Shown: positions 28,196 to 37,048 of the stretch, in pieces | Layout of the letters: each line of letters opens with the position of its first letter | How positions within the stretch are numbered: position 1 is the first letter of the stretch | From: Sva-07 sp963741755 | GTDB taxonomy: Bacteria > Actinomycetota > Acidimicrobiia > Acidimicrobiales > Ilumatobacteraceae | Assembly (NCBI GenBank): GCA_963741755.1 | Contig: CAVUJG010000006.1 | Span: forward strand, 1-64,000 | DNA length: 64,000 bases | Reading direction: 5' to 3' | The notes under the pieces: model-generated | The model's input: the letters and a program-made list of their open reading frames with translations, nothing else | Told to the model about the DNA's origin: nothing | Databases searched by the model: none | Translations under genes and position numbers: made by a program

Positions 28196-29177
28196 CGGCG
28201 GCTTCCATTTCCTCTTTGACCTCGTCGGTGAGCAGCGGAATCACGTCGAGCGCACCGAAGTTCTGCTCGACCTGGCTGACCTTCGACGCCCCGGTGATCA
28301 CGCTCGACACATGCGGGTTCTTCGTGCACCAGGCGAGGGCGAGCTGTGCCATCGTGCAGTCGAGACGATCGGCGATCGGACGGAGCTTCTCGACGCGAGC
28401 GATCGCCTCGGCGTCGCTCAGGCGGCCGGCGAGCCAGCCGTAGCCCTCGAGCGCCGCGCGGGAGTCCTCCGGGATGCCGTCTTTGTACTTGCCGGTCAAC
28501 AGGCCGGATGCGAGCGGGCTCCAGATCGTGTTGCCGTAGTTGAACTCGGCGTTGATCCGGGCGAACTCCTTCTCGACCTTCTTGCGTTCGAGGATGTTGT
28601 ACTGGCTCTGCTCGGTGACCGGTCGGTGCAGGTGATGGCGGTCGGCGATGTCGATGGCGGCACGGATCTCGTCGGCCGACCACTCGCTGGTGCCCCAGTA
28701 CAGGGCCTTGCCCGCCGAGATGATGTCGCTCATCGCCCACACCGTCTCTTCGATCGGGGTGTTGGGGTCGGAGCGATGGCAGTAGAGGACATCGACGAAG
28801 TCGAGCCCGAATCGCTCGAGCGATCCGTCGATGGCATGCATCAGGTACTTGCGGTTGAGCGTGTTGTTCATGTTCGGGGTGTTCTTGTTGAGCCCCCAGA
28901 AAACCTTGGTGGTCACGACGTACGACCACCGCGGCCAGGCGAGTTCGCGCAGCACCTCACCCATGATCGTCTCGCTCTTGCCGCCGGCGTATGCCTCGGC
29001 GTTGTCGAAGAAGTTGCAGCCGGCGTCACCGGCAGCAGCCATGCATTCGAGAGCGAGCTGATTGTCGAGCTGCGTGTCGAAGGTGACCCAGCTGCCGAAC
29101 GACAGCACGCTCACCTGCAGCCCGGTGTTGCCGAGCCGGCGGTATTCCATCTTGGGATTGACATTGGGGGTGGCCAT
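28185..29177 (-). CDS. Aldo/keto reductase, potassium-channel beta-subunit-like
   Basis: 330 residues. MEYRRLGNTGLQVSVLSFGS, FFDNAEAYAGGKSETIMGEV (catalytic Asp/Tyr), the lysine in YVVTTKVFWG and histidine in VLYCHRSDPNTPIEETVWAM form the AKR tetrad. NIWSPLA-like TIWSPLASGLLTGKY and SSVITGASKVSQVEQN bind NADPH. The best match by eye is the AKR6 group (Kv-beta-like, YghZ-like). It reduces aldehydes or ketones. ATG 29177; 19 bases from the enoyl-CoA hydratase gene upstream's stop is at 29197. Confidence 0.92.
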   Translation of the reverse strand: MATPNVNPKMEYRRLGNTGLQVSVLSFGSWVTFDTQLDNQLALECMAAAGDAGCNFFDNAEAYAGGKSETIMGEVLRELAWPRWSYVVTTKVFWGLNKNTPNMNNTLNRKYLMHAIDGSLERFGLDFVDVLYCHRSDPNTPIEETVWAMSDIISAGKALYWGTSEWSADEIRAAIDIADRHHLHRPVTEQSQYNILERKKVEKEFARINAEFNYGNTIWSPLASGLLTGKYKDGIPEDSRAALEGYGWLAGRLSDAEAIARVEKLRPIADRLDCTMAQLALAWCTKNPHVSSVITGASKVSQVEQNFGALDVIPLLTDEVKEEMEAAVNH

Positions 29178-29196
29178 GTCGGCGACCCTACCCACC

Positions 29197-29910
29197 TCAG
29201 AGGGGGCTGACGCCTGCCGAACGATCGCTGGCGATCTGCTCGGCCATCAGGTCGAGTACCGGACCTCGGATCGCACGAACGGTGCGCGCATACGCCGACG
29301 GATCGAGCGTCGCAGCCAGCTCCGCAGCGAGGACGATCGCACGATCGAGTTCCTCGCCGTCGGGTACGACCTCATCGAGGAACCCGACATCGACGGCATC
29401 GCGCGGCGTGGTGACGCGAGCGTTGGCGAGCGCCCGCTGGAGATGGCGCTTGCTCAAACGATCGGTTGCGATCGTCAGCGCCCAGTCGGGCAGGACCATC
29501 TTGATCGCCACTTCGTTCAAGCCGACCTTGGCCTCGATGTCACCGCCAACGCGGACATCGCACCCGAGCAGCACGAGCGCGCCTGCGGCGAGCGCATGGC
29601 CGGTGCTGGCCGCCACGACCGGGAGCGACGAGCCGTAGAGGCGGTGGACGAGCGCCCCGCCGTCGGCGACGAGGTTGATGATGGCCGACATGTCGTCGCC
29701 GAACATCACGCCGAGATCGAAGCCGGCGGAGAACTTGCCGGGACGGCCGTGCAGCACCATCGCCCGAATCTCATCGTCGCCCTCGGCCTGGTCGAGCGCG
29801 GCGCCGATCGCCGTGATCATGTCGAACGACAGTGCGTTCGCCTTGCCGTCGTCGAGGTGCACGATCAGCACCCCATCGTGTCGTTCGGTCGTGACTGCAG
29901 CAGTACTCAT
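29197..29910 (-). CDS. Enoyl-CoA hydratase/isomerase family protein
   Basis: 237 residues, crotonase fold. LDDGKANALSFDMITAIGAA, GRPGKFSAGFDLGVM (first oxyanion-hole segment) and ALAAGALVLLGCDVRVGGD (second). The catalytic glutamates of true hydratases are not both evident: the second position reads KVGLNEVAIKMVLPDWALTI. It may be an isomerase or another crotonase. ATG 29910. Same strand as the aldo/keto reductase gene, 19 bases apart. Confidence 0.85.
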   Translation of the reverse strand: MSTAAVTTERHDGVLIVHLDDGKANALSFDMITAIGAALDQAEGDDEIRAMVLHGRPGKFSAGFDLGVMFGDDMSAIINLVADGGALVHRLYGSSLPVVAASTGHALAAGALVLLGCDVRVGGDIEAKVGLNEVAIKMVLPDWALTIATDRLSKRHLQRALANARVTTPRDAVDVGFLDEVVPDGEELDRAIVLAAELAATLDPSAYARTVRAIRGPVLDLMAEQIASDRSAGVSPL

Positions 29911-29934
29911 GGAGCAGAACCTACGCGACCGGCC

Positions 29935-29967
29935 GATTACATCGCGGGTCTGACCCCTGTTGTAATC
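29935..29967. repeat. 33-bp GATTACAT palindromic repeat, copy 2 (inverted)
   Basis: GATTACATC-GCGGGTCTGACCCCTG-TTGTAATC. Its reverse complement matches the copy at 15610-15642 in 32 of 33 bases. As with copy 1, its end supplies the stop codon of the neighbouring gene, here hisF (TCA at 29966). Confidence 0.8.
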
Positions 29968-30736
29968 AGACGGGGCGGACGTGGATGCCGGCCGCGGACA
30001 TCTGGGCCTTGGCGTCGGCGACGGTGTGCTCGCGGAAGTGGAAGATCGACGCGGCGAGCACGGCGTCGGCACGGCCGACCGCCACACCCTCGACGAGGTG
30101 ATCGATCGAGCCCACGCCACCGCTGGCGATCACGGGAACGGTGACCGCATCGACGATCGCTTGCGTGAGATCGAGATCGAATCCTTCGCGGGTGCCGTCA
30201 CGATCCATCGAGGTGAGCAGGATCTCGCCGGCACCACGGCGCACCGCTTCCTGCGCCCACTCGACCGCATCGATTCCAGTCGGGGTGCGACCGCCGTGGA
30301 GGTACACCTCCCAGCCTCCTGTCAGCTCCGAAGCGCGATGTTTGGCGTCGATTGCACAGACGACGCATTGAGCCCCGAACTCGGTGGCGATCTCGGTGAT
30401 CAGCTCGGGGCGCTCGACCGCCGCGGTGTTCACGCTGACCTTGTCGGCGCCGGCGCGCAGCATGCGGCGGGCGTCCTCGAGCGTGCGGATGCCACCGCCG
30501 ACCGTGAACGGGATGTACACCTCGTCGGCGACGCGACGCACCATCTCGACGGTGGTGTCACGGTTGTCGCTCGACGCGGTGATGTCGAGGAACACCAGCT
30601 CGTCGGCGCCCTCGAGGTCGTAGCGGGCGGCGAGTTCGACCGGATCACCGGCGTCGCGAAGGTCGACGAAGTTCGTGCCTTTGACCACGCGACCGTCGGT
30701 CACGTCGAGACATGGGATCACACGGGCGACCTTCAC
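29966..30736 (-). CDS. hisF: Imidazole glycerol phosphate synthase subunit HisF
   Basis: 256 residues, TIM barrel. VARVIPCLDVTDGRVVKGTN starts it with the catalytic Asp; DITASSDNRDTTVEMVRRVA and the second Asp region SMDRDGTREGFDLDLTQAI follow, with phosphate-binding GGVGSIDHLVEG. It is the cyclase half of the HisHF complex. Its start overlaps the end of hisA by four bases, and its stop lies in the palindromic repeat. Confidence 0.97.
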   Translation of the reverse strand: MKVARVIPCLDVTDGRVVKGTNFVDLRDAGDPVELAARYDLEGADELVFLDITASSDNRDTTVEMVRRVADEVYIPFTVGGGIRTLEDARRMLRAGADKVSVNTAAVERPELITEIATEFGAQCVVCAIDAKHRASELTGGWEVYLHGGRTPTGIDAVEWAQEAVRRGAGEILLTSMDRDGTREGFDLDLTQAIVDAVTVPVIASGGVGSIDHLVEGVAVGRADAVLAASIFHFREHTVADAKAQMSAAGIHVRPV

Positions 30737-31458
30737 GACTGCTCCTGCCTCAACACGTCGAGCGCTTCACGGACTGTGAACCGTCCCTCGTACAGCGCCT
30801 TGCCGGTGATCAGGCCTCCGAGGTTCGCGATCCCCGTCAGAGCAACGACGTCGTCGAGGCTCGAGACGCCGCCGCTGGCGATCACCGGGGCGCCGGCGAG
30901 TTCAGCCGAACGGGCCAAGCCGTCGAGGTCGGGGCCGACGAGCATGCCGTCGCGCCCGATGTCGGTGATCACGAACACGTCCGCGGTGGGAAAGAGCGCG
31001 TAGGCATCATCGAGCGCAAGACCACTTCCCTCGGTCCAGCCGTGGACGGCGACGTCGCCGTCGCGGTGGTCGAGACCGACGGCCACGGCGACGAGGTCGG
31101 ATGCCGCCACGACCAGTGCGGGATTGCTGACGGCCGCCGACCCCATCACGACGCGGGCGACTCCGGCGTCGGCGAGTTCGCGCGCGTCGTCGATCGAGCG
31201 CACGCCTCCCCCGGTCTGCACGTTGGCGACGCCGGCAACCGCTGCCGCGATCGCCGCCACCACCGGCCGATTGACCGCGTCACCCGACCGGGCGGCGTCG
31301 AGGTCGACGACATGGATCCAGCGGGCGCCTGACGCCGCAAAGTCGCGTGCGACCGCGACCGGATCGTCTCCGTAGACGGTCTCGTCGGCGTAGTCGCCCT
31401 GTCGCAGACGTACGACACGACCGCCGAGCAGATCGATCGCCGGATACAGGTCGATCAT
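30733..31458 (-). CDS. hisA: ProFAR isomerase HisA (possibly bifunctional PriA)
   Basis: 241 residues. MIDLYPAIDLLGGRVVRLRQ with the catalytic Asp, GGGVRSIDDARELADAGVAR, TDIGRDGMLVGPDLDGLARS with the second Asp, and ASGGVSSLDD. It isomerises ProFAR to PRFAR. In many actinobacteria this enzyme (PriA) also acts in tryptophan synthesis as TrpF; no trpF is in the window, but sequence alone does not settle this. ATG 31458 overlaps the hisH stop. Confidence 0.95.
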   Translation of the reverse strand: MIDLYPAIDLLGGRVVRLRQGDYADETVYGDDPVAVARDFAASGARWIHVVDLDAARSGDAVNRPVVAAIAAAVAGVANVQTGGGVRSIDDARELADAGVARVVMGSAAVSNPALVVAASDLVAVAVGLDHRDGDVAVHGWTEGSGLALDDAYALFPTADVFVITDIGRDGMLVGPDLDGLARSAELAGAPVIASGGVSSLDDVVALTGIANLGGLITGKALYEGRFTVREALDVLRQEQS

Positions 31459-32093
31459 CGCGAGCACTCCTCGACGAAGTTGCGCAGCAGCCGCAAGCCG
31501 GGTCGGCTCGACTTCTCGGGGTGGAACTGCACGGCGAACACGTTGTCGAGCCGGAACGCTGCATTGAGCGTCGTGCCGTACTGGACCGTCGCGGCAACGA
31601 CGGCCGGGTCGTCGGGCACGCCGTGCAGCGAGTGGACGAAGTACACGTACGGCTCGTCGCCGAGGTCGCGCAGGATCGGCTCGGCCGGATCGATGATGTC
31701 GAGCCGGTTCCACTGCATCTGCGGGATCTTCATCGGAGCGATCTTCGGGCCGGACGGAATCCACGTGACCGTGCCGGGGATGACGTCGAGCCCGGCTGCG
31801 TGCTCGTTCTCCTGCGACTTGGTGAACAGCATCTGCATCCCGACACAGATGCCCAGGAACGGGCGGCCGGAGCCGACGGCGTCGTGCGTCGGGTCTTCCA
31901 ACCCCGCTGCACGTAGCGCGTCCATGCACGCACCGAACGCGCCGACGCCGGGCAGCACGACACCGTCGGCGTCGGCGATCAATCCCGGGTCGGCGGTGAG
32001 ACGAGCGTCGGCACCCTCGTGTTCGAGCGACTTCTGCGCCGAGTGGAGGTTGCCGATGCCGTAGTCGAGCACCGCGATGAGCGGTCGCGTCAC
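31455..32093 (-). CDS. hisH: Imidazole glycerol phosphate synthase subunit HisH
   Basis: 212 residues, class I glutamine amidotransferase. LIAVLDYGIGNLHSAQKSLE, oxyanion strand and PGVGAFGACMDALR; the nucleophile is in FLGICVGMQMLF; the His/Glu pair is in VFAVQFHPEKSS. It supplies ammonia to HisF. It starts with GTG 32093, which lies in the last of four 14-bp tandem units that link it to hisB. Confidence 0.97.
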   Translation of the reverse strand: MTRPLIAVLDYGIGNLHSAQKSLEHEGADARLTADPGLIADADGVVLPGVGAFGACMDALRAAGLEDPTHDAVGSGRPFLGICVGMQMLFTKSQENEHAAGLDVIPGTVTWIPSGPKIAPMKIPQMQWNRLDIIDPAEPILRDLGDEPYVYFVHSLHGVPDDPAVVAATVQYGTTLNAAFRLDNVFAVQFHPEKSSRPGLRLLRNFVEECSR

Positions 32094-32145
32094 GACACGC
32101 CTCTCACAGCACGCCCCTCACAACACACCTTTCACAACACACCCT
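32090..32145. repeat. Four 14-bp tandem repeats at the hisB-hisH junction
   Basis: Units on the plus strand: TCACGACACGCCTC (32090), TCACAGCACGCCCC (32104), TCACAACACACCTT (32118), TCACAACACACCCT (32132). On the coding strand each is a copy of the hisB end (GGTGTGTTGTGA). The first in transcription order holds the hisB stop, the last holds the hisH GTG start within GTGA. Confidence 0.85.
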
Positions 32146-32740
32146 TGGTCGACGGCACGCCGCCGGCGTCGTCGATGCGAACGGCGTCGCGCAACGTTCT
32201 CGCCAGCCCCTTGAACGTTGCTTCGATGATGTGGTGCACATTGCGACCGCGGACGAGTTCGACGTGCAACGTGATGTTCGCTGCGGTCGCGAACGAGGCG
32301 ACGGCATGTTCTGCGAGCTGCGGATCGAATGCCGGATCGCCGAGCGGCAGCGACTCGGGCATCGGCACATGCCACTCGACCCACGGTCGTCCGGACAGAT
32401 CGAGGGCCACATCGATCAGGGCCTCGTCGAGCGGATAGCGCCCGCTCGCGAACCGGCGCACACCCGCCTTGTCGCCGAGCGCCTCGGCGAACGCCTCGCC
32501 GAGCGCGATCGCCACGTCCTCGACGGTGTGGTGAGTGTCGATGTGGAGGTCGCCGGTCGCCTGGATCCGCAGGTCGAATCCGCCGTGACGGCCGATCTGG
32601 TCGAGCATGTGGTCGTAGAACGGGATGCCGGTGGAGATGTCGGTGGTGCCGGTGCCATCGAGATCGATGTCGACCTCGATCGACGTCTCCTTGGTGGCGC
32701 GGCGGCGCTGCCCCGTGCGTTGACGGTCGGTGCGGGTCAT
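32132..32740 (-). CDS. hisB: Imidazoleglycerol-phosphate dehydratase
   Basis: 202 residues, monofunctional. GIPFYDHMLDQIGRHGGFDL and DTHHTVEDVAIALGEAFAEA hold the manganese-binding histidines; the C-terminal repeat has HVELVRGRNVHHIIEATFKG. It dehydrates IGP in histidine synthesis. Its start overlaps the hisC stop by GTGA, and the stop lies in the tandem repeat block. Confidence 0.97.
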   Translation of the reverse strand: MTRTDRQRTGQRRRATKETSIEVDIDLDGTGTTDISTGIPFYDHMLDQIGRHGGFDLRIQATGDLHIDTHHTVEDVAIALGEAFAEALGDKAGVRRFASGRYPLDEALIDVALDLSGRPWVEWHVPMPESLPLGDPAFDPQLAEHAVASFATAANITLHVELVRGRNVHHIIEATFKGLARTLRDAVRIDDAGGVPSTKGVL

Positions 32741-33846
32741 GACATCACTCCGGTGGGTGAGGTGGTCGGTGTGCTGGTGTCGGCAGGCGCCAGCACGTCG
32801 GCCAGCGCGGTGAGGAACTCGGTGTTCTCATCTGGGGTGCCGACCGTGACGCGCAGGCAGTTGTCGAGGCGCGGCCAGCTCGAACAGTCGCGGATCAGCA
32901 CGCTGCGATCGACGAGGCCCTGCCACACGTCGCGGCCGCTGAGGGCACCGGGCCGAACACGGAACAGCACGAAGTTGGCGCCGCTCGGGAACACGTCGAG
33001 TGCAAGGTCGCTCATCGCCGCCACGATGCGGGTGCGTTCGGCCACGATGTGGTCGACGCGTTCGTTCATGTCGTCGGAGAACCGGAGTGCGAGACGACCG
33101 GCGATCTGCTTCACGGCGTCGAGGTGGTACGGCAGCACGACCTTGTCGAGTTCGGCGACCAGCCACGACGGCCCGATCAGATAGCCGAGGCGTGCGCCGG
33201 CCATCGACCACGTCTTGGAGAACGTTCGGGTGACCACGAGCGGCAGGTCCTCGCTGACGAGGTCGAGCGCCGACCAGTCGGCGAACTGCGCGTACGCCTC
33301 GTCGACCACGACCAACCCCGGTGCGAGGTCGAGGAGCTGGCGCACACGTTCGGCCGGCTCGACGAGTCCTGTCGGATTGTTCGGCGACGTGAGGAACACG
33401 ACGTGCGGGCGGTGTTCGGCGAGCACCCGCTCGACTTCGGCGGGGTCGAGTGTGAAGTCGGCAGCACGCTCACCCTCGACGACGGTTGCGCCCGTGACCC
33501 GGGCGATCTGCGCGTGCATCTGATACGTCGGCTCGAACGTCGCGACGGTGCGGCCCGGGCCGGCGTATGCGAGCAGGACCGTCTGCAACACCTCGTTCGA
33601 GCCGTTGGCGGCGAACACCTGTGACGGATCGACGCCATGGGTGGCGGCGATCGCCGCTCGGAGATCGGTGGCTGCCCGGTCGGGATAGCGGTGCCAGTCG
33701 ATGCGCGACACCTCGGCGGCGACCGCATCCCGGAACGCCGCCGGCGGTGGTTCGGGCGACTCGTTGGTGTTCAACCGCACGCGGACGTCGACCTGGGCGG
33801 AGTGGTACCCATCGAGGGCACGCAGGTCGTCACGGACGGGAATCAC
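32737..33846 (-). CDS. hisC: Histidinol-phosphate aminotransferase
   Basis: 369 residues, PLP-dependent class I/II. LNTNESPEPPPAAFRDAVAA, NGSNEVLQTVLLAYAGPGRT, FLTSPNNPTGLVEPAERVRQ, VVVDEAYAQFADWSALDL, and TRTFSKTWSMAGARLGYLIG with the PLP-binding lysine; RVTVGTPDENTEFL binds substrate. GTG 33846 begins it (VIPVRDDLRALDGYHSAQ). It is the first gene of the hisC-hisB-hisH-hisA-hisF unit on this strand; hisD and hisG are not in the window. Confidence 0.96.
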   Translation of the reverse strand: MIPVRDDLRALDGYHSAQVDVRVRLNTNESPEPPPAAFRDAVAAEVSRIDWHRYPDRAATDLRAAIAATHGVDPSQVFAANGSNEVLQTVLLAYAGPGRTVATFEPTYQMHAQIARVTGATVVEGERAADFTLDPAEVERVLAEHRPHVVFLTSPNNPTGLVEPAERVRQLLDLAPGLVVVDEAYAQFADWSALDLVSEDLPLVVTRTFSKTWSMAGARLGYLIGPSWLVAELDKVVLPYHLDAVKQIAGRLALRFSDDMNERVDHIVAERTRIVAAMSDLALDVFPSGANFVLFRVRPGALSGRDVWQGLVDRSVLIRDCSSWPRLDNCLRVTVGTPDENTEFLTALADVLAPADTSTPTTSPTGVMS

Positions 33847-33898
33847 CCGGCGAAGTGTAGAGGGAGGGCCCGTCGGCCTCCCGGTAGGGTTTGGCGAC

Positions 33899-34102
33899 AT
33901 GGCCGGATCCACCGCGTCGACCGCTGCGGAACTGGCCGCCATCGCCGACAATGTCGCGCAGTATCGCAGCCGTGTCGCCGGGCTCGCCGAACCATGGATT
34001 GGCACGGAGCGTGACGACGTGGTCACCGCGATCCACGAGGCCGAACGGCAGCTCCGCAACGCCGAACGCACACTCATGCGGGCGATCAAAGCCTGCGACT
34101 GA
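33899..34102 (+). CDS. Small hypothetical protein, 67 residues
   Basis: ATG 33899, divergent from hisC by 52 bases. The protein is helical and charged: STAAELAAIADNVAQYRSRV, then DDVVTAIHEAERQLRNAERT and LMRAIKACD. No signal or membrane segment. Third-position GC is high and the frame is open only in this length. A hairpin follows. Function unknown; it could be a small coiled-coil protein. Confidence 0.6.
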   Translation: MAGSTASTAAELAAIADNVAQYRSRVAGLAEPWIGTERDDVVTAIHEAERQLRNAERTLMRAIKACD

Positions 34103-34136
34103 GCCGACATCTTCCCTGGTCAGAGCCGAAAAAGTG

Positions 34137-34166
34137 GCGACGGCCCCTCGTGAGAAGGGCCGTCGC
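34137..34166. terminator. Terminator-like hairpin
   Basis: Perfect 10-bp stem GCGACGGCCC (34137-34146) and GGGCCGTCGC (34157-34166), ten-base loop. It follows the small gene 33899-34102. A T5 run occurs only on the minus-strand side, so on the plus strand it would be a U-less terminator. Confidence 0.7.
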
Positions 34167-34274
34167 ACGGTGCGAGGTCGGGAGGCGGATCCCAACCGTC
34201 GCAGCAACCAGGTGGCGGGAACCTGGTTGACGGGAACTATACACCCGACTGAACTCCCCCGGTACCCTCGGACC

Positions 34275-35228
34275 ATGCGGTGTCTCGAGATCAAACGCCA
34301 GATGGCGAGCGATGACATCGCCAGCGTCACCGACCTGCTCGACGCCGCCACACGGGCCGACGGTCGCCGACCATTGTCCGATCATCTGTACCTCGATCTG
34401 GTCAACGGTGGCCTCGACGGGTTCGCTGGATTCCTGGCCTCCGAACCGGGCCACGACCACCCCGTCGCGTACGCCCAGATCTCGCGCGGCAACGACGCGT
34501 ACGCCTTCGAACTGGTGATCCATCCCCACCACCGCTACGAGATGGCCACGATCGGACCCGAGTTGATCGAGGCGGCGATCGAGGTCGTGGCATCCGACGG
34601 CGGCGGCCATGTGAACTGGTGGGTGTTCGAGCCGACGTCGGCCCACACGACGCTCGCCGACAACGCCGGCATGCAGCGGGGCCGGATCCTGTACCAGATG
34701 CGCCGCCCGCTCCCGACCGGTCTCGACGTGACGATCGAGACTCGGGCGTTCGTGCCGGGCGACGACGACGACGCATGGCTCGCAGTCAACAACCGGGCGT
34801 TCGCACACCACGGCGAGCAGGGCGGGTGGACGCTCGACACGTTCCGCCAGCGTCAGCAGGAATCGTGGTTCGACGCCGAGGGGTTCCGCGTGTTCGACGC
34901 GCTCGACGACGAGGGGCGCCACCGGATGGCAGGCTTCTGCTGGACCAAGGTGCACGAGGCGACCGCCACCGGCGAGGCGGACGTCGGCGAGATCTACGTG
35001 ATCGCCGTCGATCCCGATTTCCACGGCCGAGGACTGGGCCGTCAACTCACGTTGGCAGGTCTCGACCACCTTGCACGGCGCGGTATCGCCACGGGCATGT
35101 TGTACGTCGACGCCGACAACGAACCGGCGGTCCGTCTGTACGAGCGTCTCGGCTTCAGCGTGTACTGCACCAATGCGGCGTTCGTTGCCGACGTCGATGC
35201 GGTGAACGTCGAGAATGGAACGCAATGA
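34275..35228 (+). CDS. mshD: Mycothiol synthase-like GNAT acetyltransferase
   Basis: 317 residues with two tandem GNAT domains. The C-terminal domain is the active-looking one: AWLAVNNRAFAHHGEQGGWT, EIYVIAVDPDFHGRGLGRQL (acetyl-CoA motif) and YVDADNEPAVRLYERLGFSV. This pattern and length match MshD, which acetylates Cys-GlcN-Ins to mycothiol. That implies a mycothiol-based thiol system, relevant to the ArsC enzymes at 48-49 kb. ATG 34275; the stop overlaps the peptidase start by ATGA. Confidence 0.88.
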   Translation: MRCLEIKRQMASDDIASVTDLLDAATRADGRRPLSDHLYLDLVNGGLDGFAGFLASEPGHDHPVAYAQISRGNDAYAFELVIHPHHRYEMATIGPELIEAAIEVVASDGGGHVNWWVFEPTSAHTTLADNAGMQRGRILYQMRRPLPTGLDVTIETRAFVPGDDDDAWLAVNNRAFAHHGEQGGWTLDTFRQRQQESWFDAEGFRVFDALDDEGRHRMAGFCWTKVHEATATGEADVGEIYVIAVDPDFHGRGLGRQLTLAGLDHLARRGIATGMLYVDADNEPAVRLYERLGFSVYCTNAAFVADVDAVNVENGTQ

Positions 35229-37048
35229 CCTCGACCGAACTCCCCCGGTGGAGCCTCGCCGACGTGCACGACTCGACCGATGCCCGTTCGTTCACCGACG
35301 CGCTCGAACGATCGGCCGCCGAGGTCGACCGACTCGTCGCCTTGTTCGACGAACTCGGGATCCGTTCCATCGAACCCCGCCCACCGACCGACGCCGACGG
35401 CGACGCCGCAACTCGCGCGCTCGTCGAGATGAACCGAGTGTCGGCCGACGTCGCGGTCCTGCGGGCGTACGCCTACTGCGTCGTTGCCGCCGACTCGCGC
35501 GACACACCGGCACAATCAGCGCTCGGCGAGACTCGACGCATCGATGCGGTGCTCCGACCGCTCTCCGCGCGGCTCGCCGACTGGATGGCTGCCCTCGGCG
35601 TCGATGCACTCGCGGACCTCAGCGTTGACGTCGACGAGCACCGAGGTCCGTTGACGCGCCTGGCCGCTCGCGCCGAGCACCAGATGAGCGAAGCAGAGGA
35701 GCACCTCGCCGCCGAGCTGGGAGTCACCGGCTCGAGCGCCTGGGGGCGTCTGCACAACGACGTCACCTCGCAGCTCACGAGCCGTGTCGAACTGCCGACC
35801 GGCGACGAGGTGCTGCCGATGCCGGCGGTGCGTGGTCTGGCCACCGACGCCGACCCTGCAACACGGCGAGCTGCGTACGACGCCGAACTGCGCGCGTGGC
35901 CGACGATCGAGGTGCCGATCTCCGCCGCGATGAACGCGATCAAGGGCGAAGCGAACGCGCTGAACCGCCGACGCCGGTGGTCGTCGCCACTCGACGCATC
36001 GTTGTTCGCCAACAGCGTCAGCCGTCCGACGTTCGATGCGATGCAGTCGGCGGTGGTTGCGGCACTGCCCGACCTGCGGCGCTGGATGCGAACCAAGGCG
36101 GCGCTGCACGGTCACGATCCAGCCGATGGTCTCCCCTGGTGGGACCTCGTCGCGCCACTGCCCTCGATCGACGGCGAGGTGTCGTGGGACGACGGCATCG
36201 AGGTGGTTCGCACGGCGTTCTCGGGCTACAGCGACAGGCTGGGCGGGCTCGTCGACCGCGCACTCGACGAGCGATGGATCGACGCCGAACCTCGCGACGG
36301 CAAGGCGGGCGGCGCGTTCTGTGCGTCGTTCGTCGACGATCGCTCGCTCGTGCTGCTGAACTGGTCGGGATCGGCCGACTCGACGCAGACGACCGCCCAC
36401 GAGCTCGGCCACGCCTACCACAACACCACGCTCGCCGGCCGTACGGCGCTGCAACGTCAGCTCCCGATGGCACTGGCCGAGACGGCGAGCATCTTCTGCG
36501 AGACACTCGTCGTCGAAGCGGGACTGGCGCGGATGTCAGGACCCCAACGACTTGCCCAACTCGACGTCGATCTCGTCGGCACCAATCAGGTGATCGTCGA
36601 CATCCACTCGCGGTTCTTGTTCGAGACCGAGGTCTTCGCCCGCCGCCAGCGGCGCACGCTGAGTGCCGCCGAACTGTGCGAAATGATGACCGATGCGCAG
36701 GCGACCGCCTATGGCGACGGTCTCGACCAGCGTACGTCGCACCCGTACATGTGGTTGCTCAAGCCCCACTACTACGGCTCGCACTTCTACAACTGGCCGT
36801 ACACGTACGGTCTGCTGTTCGGGCTCGGGCTGTTCGCCCGCTACCAGACGGACCCGGATCGCTTCCGCGACGGCTACGACGACCTGCTGTCACGCGCCGG
36901 CATGGACACCGCCGAGCAGCTCGGTCAGAGCTTCGGCCTCGATGTGACCGACGAGGCGTTCTGGACTGCGAGCCTCGACGTGATCCGTGCGCGCATCGAC
37001 GACTACGTCGCGCTCGCACGCGAGGTCGGCGGGATCGAGCCGGCGTGA
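35225..37048 (+). CDS. M3 family oligoendopeptidase (PepF-like)
   Basis: 607 residues. The zinc motif is in TTAHELGHAYHNTT (HExxH) with the third ligand in ALAETASIFCETL. The N-terminus LPRWSLADVHDSTDARSFTD and the helix-rich body are typical of oligoendopeptidase F; the C-terminal PYMWLLKPHYYGSHFYNWPY is conserved. It degrades short peptides in the cytosol. Coupled to mshD and rlmN by ATGA/GTGA overlaps, so the three form one operon. Confidence 0.93.
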   Translation: MTSTELPRWSLADVHDSTDARSFTDALERSAAEVDRLVALFDELGIRSIEPRPPTDADGDAATRALVEMNRVSADVAVLRAYAYCVVAADSRDTPAQSALGETRRIDAVLRPLSARLADWMAALGVDALADLSVDVDEHRGPLTRLAARAEHQMSEAEEHLAAELGVTGSSAWGRLHNDVTSQLTSRVELPTGDEVLPMPAVRGLATDADPATRRAAYDAELRAWPTIEVPISAAMNAIKGEANALNRRRRWSSPLDASLFANSVSRPTFDAMQSAVVAALPDLRRWMRTKAALHGHDPADGLPWWDLVAPLPSIDGEVSWDDGIEVVRTAFSGYSDRLGGLVDRALDERWIDAEPRDGKAGGAFCASFVDDRSLVLLNWSGSADSTQTTAHELGHAYHNTTLAGRTALQRQLPMALAETASIFCETLVVEAGLARMSGPQRLAQLDVDLVGTNQVIVDIHSRFLFETEVFARRQRRTLSAAELCEMMTDAQATAYGDGLDQRTSHPYMWLLKPHYYGSHFYNWPYTYGLLFGLGLFARYQTDPDRFRDGYDDLLSRAGMDTAEQLGQSFGLDVTDEAFWTASLDVIRARIDDYVALAREVGGIEPA

